Shown here: positions 1 to 6,663 of the stretch, piece after piece
How the letters are laid out: each line of letters starts with the position of its first letter
Position numbering within the stretch: the stretch's first letter is position 1
Source of the DNA: a candidate division Zixibacteria bacterium RBG_16_43_9
GTDB taxonomy: Bacteria > Zixibacteria > MSB-5A5 > RBG-16-43-9
Reading direction: 5' to 3'
DNA: 10,115 nt
Assembly: GCA_001775355.1 (NCBI GenBank)
Contig: MEWM01000010.1
Span: 13,407-23,521 of the forward strand
The notes under the pieces: generated by a model
What the model saw: the letters and a program-made list of their open reading frames with translations, nothing else
What the model was told of the DNA's origin: nothing
Database searches by the model: none
Translations under genes and position numbers: made by a program

Positions 1-1799
1 GTGGTAAAGGTAGATTGAACCTCAGGAAAGGAAAAAAGGATCTTCTCGACTTGAGTTGCTACTTTTTCTGTAGCCTGGATAGAAGTACCAATCGGAGTCT
101 CCAGTATCACCCTGAATTCACCTCGATCTCCCTGAGTCATAAACTCCTTGCCGATGAAAAAAGTTAAGCTCAGACTCAAGAAGAAAATTATTATGGAAGC
201 TGAGATTATTAAAAACTTGTGGGTCAATGACCAGGCTAAAACCTTTCCGTAGGTCTGATTGAGTTTAGAATAGCCCCGGTTAAAAGGGGCAAATAATCTC
301 TTCAACAGGCTTTCCTTATCTTTTTTCTCTTTCACTAAAACCTTGGCGGAAAGCATTGGAGCCATAGTAAAAGAATCCCATAAGGAATAAAGTATTGCAA
401 AGACAACTGTGAAGGCAAAAGCTCTGAAGAACTTCCCCACGATGTCGCTCATATAGGCAACTGGAACGAAGACAGCTATAATAGTAAAAGTGCAAGCCAT
501 AACAGCCAGCCCTACCTCGGCAGTGCCAAACCTTGAAGCCTCCTCAGGTTCCATCCCTTCCTCCACGTGCCGGAAGATATTCTCCCGCACCACGATGGCA
601 TCATCTATCAGGATACCCACGCACAAAGATAAGCCCATCAGGGTCATCATATTTATAGTATAGCCGAAAAGGTTCATCATGATGAATGTGGCTAAAATGG
701 AGGTGGGAATGGCTAAAGCCGCAATTATGGTGCTTCTGAAATTTCCTAAGAAGATAAATATGACCAGCGTGGCAAAGATAGCTCCCAGATATAAAGTTCT
801 CATGGTTTCATTTACCGATCTGCGGATGAATTTGGACTGATCCGAGGCTATCTCGATTGCGGTGCCTGGAGGAAGTTCTTTTTCCAATTTAGATATAGTC
901 TTTTTGATCCTCTCACATACCTTTACAGTATTGCCGCCAGACTGCTTAAATACAATAAATGAGACCGAAGGCCTGCCATTAAGCTGAGCAATCTCCCTTA
1001 ACTCCTTAAAGGTATCTTTGATCTTAGCTACATCTTTTAAATAAACCGAAGTCCCCTGATAATTAGCCACAGGTATCTTTCCAATATCTGATACCTCCTG
1101 TAACTCTCCGGTAGACCTTAGCACAAACTCCTGAGGTTCTATTTCCACCCTACCACCTGGCACATTCAGATTCTCGCGAGCTAAATTTCCAATCACCTGC
1201 TCAACTGCTAAGTTGTAAGCCTGGAGTTTCTTTCTATCCACCTCCACTCTTATCTCCCTTTCCAATCCTCCAACTAATTTGACCTCAGCTACTTCTTCTG
1301 TCTGCTGGATAACATTTTTGACCCTGTCCTCAGCTAAAGTCCTGAGCTCATCTAAAGGAAGATCACTTGCCAGAGAAAAGATCATCACCGGTGTAGCTGA
1401 GACATCAAACCGGGCTATGGTAGGCTCATCTATATCCTTGGGAAGTTTTGAACGAATCTCAGAAAGCTTCTCCCTCACATCTGTTTCCGCATCCCGGACC
1501 TTTTTTTCAATTTTGAATTCTAATAGAACCTGGGAAAAACCTTCGGCTGTGGTAGAGTAGATATTCTTCAGCCCATTGATAGCGCTCATAGCCTCTTCGA
1601 TCGGCTTGGTCACCTGGTTTTCAATCTCCTGAGCCCCGGCTCCTGGATAAACTGTGGTGATCGAGATATAGGGGAATTCGACATTTGGCATCAAGTCGAT
1701 TCCTATTCGGGTATAGGAAACCACCCCTAAGACTAAGACCGCTAAGACCTGCATCACGATGAAAACAGGCCGGCGAATGGATAAATTAGGCAGAAACAT
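1..1799 (-). CDS. RND-family efflux pump (AcrB/HAE1-like), 3' part missing
   Basis: This is the inner-membrane proton-driven pump of a tripartite efflux system. I translated it from the ATG at 1799; 599 codons lie in the window and the frame runs open off the left edge, so about 60% of a usual ~1030-residue protein is present. The N-terminus (MFLPNLSIRRPVFIVMQVLA) is the typical first transmembrane segment of the family. It is followed by a periplasmic porter region with the YPGAGAQEIENQVTKPIEEA block. A cluster of membrane segments then contains the GILIDDAIVVREN motif. Its paired aspartates, Asp399 and Asp400, match the proton-relay Asp407/408 of AcrB. The start codon overlaps the adaptor stop by one base (TAATG), which implies translational coupling. 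Substrates cannot be read from the sequence: drugs, metals or lipids are all possible. The general family call is secure; the sub-family is less so. Confidence 0.95.
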   Translation of the reverse strand, partial: MFLPNLSIRRPVFIVMQVLAVLVLGVVSYTRIGIDLMPNVEFPYISITTVYPGAGAQEIENQVTKPIEEAMSAINGLKNIYSTTAEGFSQVLLEFKIEKKVRDAETDVREKLSEIRSKLPKDIDEPTIARFDVSATPVMIFSLASDLPLDELRTLAEDRVKNVIQQTEEVAEVKLVGGLEREIRVEVDRKKLQAYNLAVEQVIGNLARENLNVPGGRVEIEPQEFVLRSTGELQEVSDIGKIPVANYQGTSVYLKDVAKIKDTFKELREIAQLNGRPSVSFIVFKQSGGNTVKVCERIKKTISKLEKELPPGTAIEIASDQSKFIRRSVNETMRTLYLGAIFATLVIFIFLGNFRSTIIAALAIPTSILATFIMMNLFGYTINMMTLMGLSLCVGILIDDAIVVRENIFRHVEEGMEPEEASRFGTAEVGLAVMACTFTIIAVFVPVAYMSDIVGKFFRAFAFTVVFAILYSLWDSFTMAPMLSAKVLVKEKKDKESLLKRLFAPFNRGYSKLNQTYGKVLAWSLTHKFLIISASIIIFFLSLSLTFFIGKEFMTQGDRGEFRVILETPIGTSIQATEKVATQVEKILFSFPEVQSTFT

Positions 1800-2725
1800 T
1801 ATCTTCCTTCTCCTTTAACTATCCTTACTTTATCTCCAGGCTGGAGTTGACTTTGACCTAAAATCACTAAACTATCTTCCAATGCCAGCCCGCTTTTTAC
1901 GTAGGTCAACCCCCCTTCACTGAATCCGGTCTCAACCATCCTCTCCTCTGCTTTACCATTTTTCACCACGTAGACTTTCTTCTTCCCGGCTTCGGTCAGA
2001 ACAGTATATCTGGGAACCAGAATCAAATTCTCGGTCTTACCGGTGGCTAAGTCTACCTCCGCAAACATCCCCGGCTTTAAGAGATGATTCGAGTTGGGAA
2101 TGGTTATTTCTACACTGGCGGTCCGGGCTAAACTGTTCAGGGTAGGGCTGATCAGGGTAATCACCCCATTGAACTCTTTATCTGGATATGAATCAACTCT
2201 GATTTTGGCTCTTTGATTTAATTTGACCTTGGGAAGGTCCTCTTCTGTAACCTGGATTATTATTTTCACTGAGTCAAGATTCAGAATTTGAGCTAAGGCA
2301 GTACCCATGCCCGGACCAGGGGAAGGAGGATTTACCTCTGCGCCTTTGTCCAGATATACCTTGCCCACAATCCCTTCGACCGGGGAAACGGTTTCAGACC
2401 GTTCAAATTCCAAACCAGGTATATCCCTATCGACCAGAGCCACCACCTGATCTTTTTTCACCCTGTCTCCTTCTTTTACCTTCATCTCCATTAACTTGCC
2501 TGAGGCTTTAGGATAAATCAGCACCTCTTCTATACCCTTGACCTCCCCGGTGTAATTAAGGATTGGGGTATAAGGCGAGGCTTTAACAATCTCCACCTCC
2601 ACCGGGATAATCCTTTCCTTTACCTCTGCGGTTTGAGCTTTCTTCTCCTTGAGAAAGACCATTATCTTGTAGAAAACAAAGAACAGGATCAAAAGGATAA
2701 TCAGAACTCCGATTAATTTTTTCAT
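1799..2725 (-). CDS. RND periplasmic adaptor (HlyD/AcrA type), short hairpin-less form
   Basis: This membrane fusion protein should bridge the inner-membrane pump encoded next to it and the outer envelope. Residues 4-25 are a hydrophobic N-terminal anchor with no lipobox cysteine. A first lipoyl half-motif spans about 66-100 (YPKASGKLMEMKVKEGDRV). The second half follows at about 111-130 (ETVSPVEGIVGKVYLDKGAEV). Then come a Pro/Gly-rich patch at 132-139 and the beta-barrel and membrane-proximal domains (about 150-300, with LKPGMFAEV at 216-224). Only some ten residues separate the two lipoyl halves, so the long coiled-coil hairpin that meets TolC in AcrA is absent. At 308 residues it is also shorter than usual adaptors. 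The ribosome binding site AAGGAG lies just upstream of the ATG. The gene follows padR after 96 bases and overlaps the pump gene by one base. Confidence 0.9.
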   Translation of the reverse strand: MKKLIGVLIILLILFFVFYKIMVFLKEKKAQTAEVKERIIPVEVEIVKASPYTPILNYTGEVKGIEEVLIYPKASGKLMEMKVKEGDRVKKDQVVALVDRDIPGLEFERSETVSPVEGIVGKVYLDKGAEVNPPSPGPGMGTALAQILNLDSVKIIIQVTEEDLPKVKLNQRAKIRVDSYPDKEFNGVITLISPTLNSLARTASVEITIPNSNHLLKPGMFAEVDLATGKTENLILVPRYTVLTEAGKKKVYVVKNGKAEERMVETGFSEGGLTYVKSGLALEDSLVILGQSQLQPGDKVRIVKGEGR

Positions 2726-2730
2726 CTTCT

Positions 2731-2763
2731 CTCCTTAACTTTTTTAAGCTTTGTGTCTTTTCA
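2731..2763. repeat. Direct repeat copy A (degenerate copy of padR tail plus ribosome site)
   Basis: This 33-base stretch matches 2808-2841 at 30 of 34 aligned positions, with three substitutions and one single-base gap. On the minus strand it would encode the last padR codons and stop again (KRHKA versus KRYKA), followed by AAGGAG. It supplies the ribosome site actually used by the adaptor gene. Confidence 0.8.
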
Positions 2764-2807
2764 TTTTTTTCTCCCTCCCTTTAAGGGAGGGATGTAAGGG
2801 AGGGTGA
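2764..2807. repeat. Short palindromic element between padR and adaptor genes
   Basis: It contains the 21-base palindrome at 2772-2792 (arms tccctccctt and aagggaggga around one t), then a third aagggaggg unit at 2796-2804. No T-run follows the hairpin in either direction that would make it a standard terminator. It may be a dispersed short palindromic repeat, and as RNA it could fold between padR and the adaptor and alter their relative expression. Confidence 0.65.
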
Positions 2808-2841
2808 CTCCTTAATTCTTTTTAAGCTTTATATCTTTTCA
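2808..2841. repeat. Direct repeat copy B (padR 3' end and following bases)
   Basis: This copy contains the true padR stop and, just after it on the minus strand, TTAAGGAG. The two copies flank a 44-base G/C-tract element at 2764-2807. The arrangement suggests a duplication made when that element arrived. Confidence 0.8.
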
Positions 2842-3355
2842 CCTGGCTGGTCAGCTTATCTATCAATTTTATATCCAGCTTGAGATGGGATACCCCTCGT
2901 TCTAAAATGAACTTCCAGTTAAAGGGCATCTTTTTACATTCTTTCCCGCATAGTTTTTGAATTGTCAGGATCACTTTATGAAGCTTCTTTTTCTTATGCG
3001 AAAGGGAATCTAAGATTTTTTTCCTATCTAACCCCTGCAGAAAAGCCACACCCACGATAAAGCTATCCTCCGGCATCTTGTGCTCATTCAATGCTATCTC
3101 CACTAATTCCCCTAACTTTTTTTTACCGCTGGGGGTGATGTGGTAAACCCTTCTTTCCGGCATCTTGCCCGGCTTTTCACCCTTCCCCTCGATAAGCTTA
3201 TCTTTCTGCAGACGATTGAGGGTATTATAGATCGAGGCTAAATTTACCTGCGCCCAGTGCTCCATCTCCCTTCTTTCGATCTCCTGGTAGAGCTGATAAC
3301 CATACATTGGCTTTTCGCTCAACAACCCCAGGACCACCAGTTCATTTTTAGTCAT
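2822..3355 (-). CDS. PadR-family transcriptional regulator
   Basis: This is a DNA-binding repressor of the PadR family, whose members often control the efflux or detoxification genes beside them. Residues 1-85 form the winged helix: ELVVLGLLSEKPMYGYQLYQ, then SIYNTLNRLQKDKLIEG as the recognition-helix region, then RRVYHITPSGKKKL as the wing. Residues about 95-177 are helical and basic and fit the C-terminal dimerisation domain; the 177-residue length suits the subfamily with the longer C-terminus. The ATG has GGAG five bases upstream. It is the first gene of the padR-adaptor-pump operon, and a perfect 23-base palindrome lies 16 bases before its start, which points to autoregulation. The inducing ligand is unknown. 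The family call is firm; control of the pump is inferred from position. Confidence 0.92.
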   Translation of the reverse strand: MTKNELVVLGLLSEKPMYGYQLYQEIERREMEHWAQVNLASIYNTLNRLQKDKLIEGKGEKPGKMPERRVYHITPSGKKKLGELVEIALNEHKMPEDSFIVGVAFLQGLDRKKILDSLSHKKKKLHKVILTIQKLCGKECKKMPFNWKFILERGVSHLKLDIKLIDKLTSQVKRYKA

Positions 3356-3370
3356 CCCTACTCCAGTTGT

Positions 3371-3393
3371 AATTATTCTAAGTTAGAATAATT
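3371..3393. promoter_or_regulatory. 23-base perfect palindrome, candidate PadR operator
   Basis: The arms aattattctaa and ttagaataatt are exact reverse complements around a single central g. The site overlaps the end of the predicted -10 box and the predicted transcription start of padR, so a bound dimer would block initiation. PadR proteins commonly bind AT-rich dyads of this size in their own promoters. Binding here is inferred from position and symmetry. Confidence 0.6.
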
Positions 3394-3418
3394 TAATATG
3401 TAATACGGGGGAAATCAA
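3390..3418 (-). promoter_or_regulatory. Predicted promoter of padR-efflux operon
   Basis: On the minus strand TTGATT (3418-3413) and TAAATT (3395-3390) are spaced by 17 bases. The -10 box is only a four-of-six match. The predicted start of transcription near 3383 would fall in the middle of the adjacent palindrome, leaving a leader of about 28 bases before padR. Confidence 0.5.
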
Positions 3419-3510
3419 GGTTTGTTTCAATTTTTTTTGAAATTTCCTAATAAACAGATGGGCTTCCAGCAACTTCAGTGTTTCGTTGAGGTTAAAGGGA
3501 AAAATATTTG

Positions 3511-3565
3511 TGGAGTATAAAGCTTTAGCTTTATTTAACTGGTAAACCTGAAGGTTTACACTCCA
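3511..3565. repeat. Double-hairpin (three-way-junction) element at the end of the radical SAM gene
   Basis: An outer stem tggagt/actcca (3511-3516 with 3560-3565) encloses two perfect hairpins. The first is ataaagct-tt-agctttat at 3517-3534; the second is gtaaacct-ga-aggtttac at 3542-3559. It begins seven bases after the radical SAM stop in the direction of transcription. It could act as a transcript end, since AAATATTTTT follows on the minus strand, or be a dispersed repeat unit. The fold is seen in the sequence; the function is not. Between it and the padR promoter (3419-3510) I recognise nothing. Confidence 0.65.
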
Positions 3566-3571
3566 AGCATT

Positions 3572-4594
3572 TTACCAGGTACAATTACATCTTATCTTCT
3601 TATAATCCAAATCCGGGGATTCAAATTTAGACTTCAGCTTTTCCCACATCTCCACAGTCTCCTTGCAAAGGGAGATATTGGTGTAATTGTATTTTTCTTT
3701 GAGATATTTAATTAAGTGCAGATACATAGTAAATCTATTGGAGAACTCTATCTTCTTGCCCCAGTTCGACTTTTCCTCTAAGTAAATTTGCCAGGACTTA
3801 TCTTTGGTTCCATTAATAGTGCTCTGTAAACCCCTTAAAGAGCCTAAAGTTATTCGCTCAGGGATAAACTTTGCAAAAATCTGGTCAATTAGCTGCTTAT
3901 AACTTTCCTGCCATCCAGCCATCGGCACCATCGGATCTATTCTCACTCTTATCTCATAACCTGCCTCTGCCAACCTGCTGGCGGCTTCAATTCGCTTTGA
4001 AACGGCAGGCGCTTTTTTCTCCCATTTTTTTGCTACTTTATCCGCATTCAGACTAAAGCTTATAATTGTCTGATTGTGCGGTTTTATTTCAAGTAAATGC
4101 TTAATATTCGTCGATTTAGTCAAGAATAGAACCTTATGTTTATTTTGAGATTCGAACAGCGGAATTATGAATTTGGAAAAAGGGTTATGCCCATTTTCCC
4201 ACATTAGGGAATCGGCAATTTCTCCGGTGTTAAGGACCTCAGGGGGTAGAGACGCATGGCTATTCGTCTCTACATTAAGAAATTCCCTGACGTGCAGTTC
4301 AATTTTAGCATAATCTTTAATTACCGGTTTTATCCCTTCGGGCCTAAACCTGAAAGTCCCCTTTAAATAACACCAGGAACAATCAAACGGACACCCATAA
4401 GCCCATTTAAGTTCCAAAAAGTGAGGGCAGACAACGTCGGTAGGCTCAGAAGGTAAAGGGGTCTTCTCAAATCGAGTGATAATTGAACCATCACCTATCT
4501 GTTTAACAAACCTATCTTGGGTACCATTTATTAATCTATATAACTGTAAATTTGTTCTCAAAATTCTATTTTTTGTAGTTTTTGCTAAAAGCAT
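3572..4594 (-). CDS. Radical SAM protein, spore-photoproduct-lyase-like, TcmP partner
   Basis: This is a 340-residue radical SAM enzyme of unknown substrate. The [4Fe-4S] motif CX3CX2C is Cys68, Cys72, Cys75 (YGCPFDCSWCY). The rest follows the order seen in spore photoproduct lyase-like proteins: a TGEIADSL strand near 123-130, VLFLTKSTNIKHLL, ISFSLNAD, KRIEAASRLAEAGYEIRVRIDPM and GWQESY. The C-terminus ends in CNCTW (Cys336, Cys338), and a further Cys56 precedes the cluster motif; these could bind metal or donate hydrogen, but that is inference. Residues 108-116 are encoded by a palindromic repeat that appears to be inserted in frame. The gene starts 10 bases after the tcmP stop, with AGGAA overlapping the intergap, so the two are surely co-transcribed. 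Spot base counts of 27-37% G+C are below most flanking genes. It is not a true spore DNA lyase by context; nucleic-acid repair or modification is only a possibility. Confidence 0.85.
   Translation of the reverse strand: MLLAKTTKNRILRTNLQLYRLINGTQDRFVKQIGDGSIITRFEKTPLPSEPTDVVCPHFLELKWAYGCPFDCSWCYLKGTFRFRPEGIKPVIKDYAKIELHVREFLNVETNSHASLPPEVLNTGEIADSLMWENGHNPFSKFIIPLFESQNKHKVLFLTKSTNIKHLLEIKPHNQTIISFSLNADKVAKKWEKKAPAVSKRIEAASRLAEAGYEIRVRIDPMVPMAGWQESYKQLIDQIFAKFIPERITLGSLRGLQSTINGTKDKSWQIYLEEKSNWGKKIEFSNRFTMYLHLIKYLKEKYNYTNISLCKETVEMWEKLKSKFESPDLDYKKIRCNCTW
4246..4273. repeat. Small inverted repeat inside the radical SAM coding sequence
   Basis: Nine-base perfect arms gtagagacg and cgtctctac flank a ten-base centre (catggctatt) that is itself nearly symmetric. 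This resembles the GTAGAGACG-type short palindromic repeats known between genes in several bacteria. Here it lies in frame and encodes residues 108-116 of the radical SAM protein. Confidence 0.7.
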
Positions 4595-4604
4595 GAAATT
4601 CCTA

Positions 4605-5444
4605 TTAAGTTAATTTATCAAGAAAAGAAATTTGACCTCTAATCCAATCTTTTTGCAAAACATGTTTCATAATTTTTGCACCTGCAGAATGGTCAGTTGT
4701 GAAAATCAAGTAATATAATGGACGACCTTCTCTGCTTTCAATTAGTTTCCAATCAACAAACTTATATCCAAGTCTTTTTAAACCATCTGTAAAAATTTTA
4801 AGTATACGCTTTCTCACCTCAAGTGGTTTAAGTCTCCCTTTAATTCTATCTTCATATACGTCGATCCAGCTATTGTAAGGCAATGTCTTGTTTAACAATA
4901 AAGCGATATTTTCTTTATCAAATCTTTTTTTGTTATAGTAAAGAACACGAGCAAATGCCATATTATAAGGAAATAGAATAAACAATTCGATCTTTCTTCC
5001 TTTCTTATAGATAGCAATTTTTTCAATTGTCGACCATTCTACTTCAAAACCTTCTGGGTCAAGAAAGGCAAAGCATGGAGCCTCCTGAGGGATTTCAGAA
5101 AGTATTTCATCGATGACCAAATTGCAATCTCCTTCCCTTATTTTATATCGATTTTGTGGAAAGTCTTTCAAAAGTCTGGTCAACGTTTTTATATTTTTCT
5201 TCTTGATTTCAATAAAAAAACATTTAGTGAATCCAGGTTTTAATTTCATTGCAATTAAAGGTGAGCCGTTAACAGTTTGAGTTCGAGATGTGCCAGGAAT
5301 TTCTATCTCACATTGTCCGTCCCCTGCGAGAGCATCTAAATAATAACGTTCCATAGCTCCCTTGGTTGCCGTTACATAGCCTTGAAGATATTTTTCTAAA
5401 AGAGTCAGTTTCTCCTTCGTATGAATTTTACTAATTCTTGCCAT
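4605..5444 (-). CDS. tcmP: Three-Cys-motif partner protein (TcmP-like), methyltransferase-like fold
   Basis: This 279-residue protein resembles TcmP, a family named for sitting beside proteins with a three-cysteine radical-SAM-like motif (the Gp37/Gp68 group), exactly as here. The sequence reads like a class I methyltransferase. There is a glycine-rich LDALAGDGQ at 36-44 (motif I position), GSPLIA at 60-65, an acidic strand end FIEI at 77-80 (motif II), GDC at 105-107, FLDPEGFEVEW at 127-137 (a DPxG-like active-site loop), and ILFPYNMAFAR at 156-166. The C-terminal PLYYLIFTTDHSAGAKIMKHV block is also typical of the family as I remember it. Whether it binds S-adenosylmethionine or transfers methyl groups is not established. 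The start has a GGGGAAG ribosome site five bases before the ATG. It follows the dipeptidase stop after 17 bases and precedes the radical SAM gene by 10. Five 60-base blocks gave 23-47% G+C, mostly near 25%. Confidence 0.82.
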   Translation of the reverse strand: MARISKIHTKEKLTLLEKYLQGYVTATKGAMERYYLDALAGDGQCEIEIPGTSRTQTVNGSPLIAMKLKPGFTKCFFIEIKKKNIKTLTRLLKDFPQNRYKIREGDCNLVIDEILSEIPQEAPCFAFLDPEGFEVEWSTIEKIAIYKKGRKIELFILFPYNMAFARVLYYNKKRFDKENIALLLNKTLPYNSWIDVYEDRIKGRLKPLEVRKRILKIFTDGLKRLGYKFVDWKLIESREGRPLYYLIFTTDHSAGAKIMKHVLQKDWIRGQISFLDKLT

Positions 5445-5461
5445 TTATACTTCCCCATTAT

Positions 5462-6640
5462 TCATTTACAAACCTCCCCAAACACTCTCAAAAAATTCCC
5501 GCCCAGTATTTTTTTAATATCCTCATCTTTATACCCCCGGTTCATCAGCTCCTGGGTTATTTCAGGCAAGCCAGAGGCATCTTTTATCTCAAGAGGTATA
5601 GCCGGAATCCCATCAAAATCCGAGCCTAAGCCTACATAATCTGGTCCCACCAATTTAACTATATAGTCTATATGGTCAACTAACTTTGACAAAGTAGCCG
5701 GAGGAGGAAAATTAGCATTCCGGTAGAGCAGAGAAGTCTCCTCTTCGATTTTCTTATCATCCCCTTTGAACTTTTCTTTGATCTCCTCTTTCTTGACCTG
5801 TATTTCCTTATAAATGCTATCAGAGGCTTTTCTGAAATCATCATCCAAATACCCGGAGAAAAAATTAATCCCGATGACTCCTCCGGATTTGGCAATCGCT
5901 TTTATCTGCTCGTCTGTGAGGTTGCGGTAATGGTTGCAGATCGCTTTAACGCAGGAATGAGACGCTATTATCGGAGCACTGGATAAATTTACCACATCCC
6001 GGAAAGCCTGCTCTGAAAGGTGAGAGACATCCACCATCATACCCAGTCTGTTCATCTCTTTTACTGTTTCTTTACCCAAATCGGTCAGACCACCTTTCTG
6101 CGAAGAGGTATCAGCCGCGGAGCTTGCTAAGGGGTTGGAATTCTCCCAGGTCAAAGTCATATACCTTACCCGCAGGCGATAAAAGGTTCGCAGCAACGAC
6201 AAATCCCCTTCGATTGCATGCCCTCCCTCCAGACCCAGGAAACAGGCTATCTTACCTTTTTTATTGATCCTTTTGAAATCTTTAATATTGGTAGCCAACT
6301 CCAAATCCTGGGGATATTTTTCAAGCTGTTGGTAGAAAAGGTCTATTAAATCTAAAGCCTGTTTGGCTGCGCTGTCCGGCAAAAATTTTGGCTCCACCCA
6401 GATGGCAAAAACCTGAAGGTCAATCCCTCCTTCTTTTAATCGGGGGATATCGATATGACCGGTGGAGTGTCTCTCCCCTAAGATATAATCTCCCTTTTTG
6501 AGCTTAAGCACAGTATCTGAGTGCAGGTCGCAGACTATAGCTTTAGAGTGAAGTTTTTTTGCTCTCATAGAAATATCATTGGCTCCAAAAGATATTTGGA
6601 ATAAAAAAAACAGGACAAAGCCTGTGAGTATTTTATACAT
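5462..6640 (-). CDS. Membrane dipeptidase, peptidase family M19 (renal dipeptidase-like), secreted
   Basis: This zinc dipeptidase hydrolyses dipeptides, including some with a D-residue at the C-terminal side, and should act outside the cytoplasmic membrane. Residues 1-19 form a signal peptide with a likely cut after SFGA; there is no lipobox cysteine. The family's metal and active-site residues are all visible: His40 and Asp42 (LHSDT), Glu138 bridging the metals (GLEGGH), His207 (VSHLSE), His228 (ASHS), Arg239 in NHYRN, and Asp341 in GSDFDG. The C-terminal GGNFLRVF block is typical. Length 392 is normal for the family. A charged helical segment lies at 276-303. No strong ribosome site is seen before the ATG, but it falls only 23 bases after the DUF1844 stop and is the only ATG that gives a full signal peptide. 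A role in peptide or cell-wall turnover is inferred. Confidence 0.93.
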   Translation of the reverse strand: MYKILTGFVLFFLFQISFGANDISMRAKKLHSKAIVCDLHSDTVLKLKKGDYILGERHSTGHIDIPRLKEGGIDLQVFAIWVEPKFLPDSAAKQALDLIDLFYQQLEKYPQDLELATNIKDFKRINKKGKIACFLGLEGGHAIEGDLSLLRTFYRLRVRYMTLTWENSNPLASSAADTSSQKGGLTDLGKETVKEMNRLGMMVDVSHLSEQAFRDVVNLSSAPIIASHSCVKAICNHYRNLTDEQIKAIAKSGGVIGINFFSGYLDDDFRKASDSIYKEIQVKKEEIKEKFKGDDKKIEEETSLLYRNANFPPPATLSKLVDHIDYIVKLVGPDYVGLGSDFDGIPAIPLEIKDASGLPEITQELMNRGYKDEDIKKILGGNFLRVFGEVCK

Positions 6641-6663
6641 AGATACATCAGGATGGTTGAGGT

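Noticed and set aside
1279..1560. Plus-strand open frame of 93 codons
   Set aside because: It lies wholly antisense to the conserved RND pump coding sequence, its product is low-complexity serine-rich, and it resembles no family.
2772..2792. Palindrome as an intrinsic terminator of padR
   Set aside because: The hairpin is followed by A residues on the minus strand, not by a T-run, and the adaptor gene downstream needs read-through or a promoter I cannot see.
3572..4594. True spore photoproduct lyase acting in a spore former
   Set aside because: The similarity is at the family level, the partner is a TcmP-like protein, and nothing else in the window points to sporulation in this apparently Gram-negative genome.
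5421..5639. Overlapping plus-strand frames around the tcmP-dipeptidase junction
   Set aside because: They are antisense to the tcmP start and the conserved dipeptidase C-terminus, and no ribosome site or family resemblance supports them.
5680..5895. Minus-strand frame of 71 codons inside the dipeptidase gene
   Set aside because: It is an alternative frame of the same strand within a well-conserved M19 protein; the product is low-complexity basic sequence.
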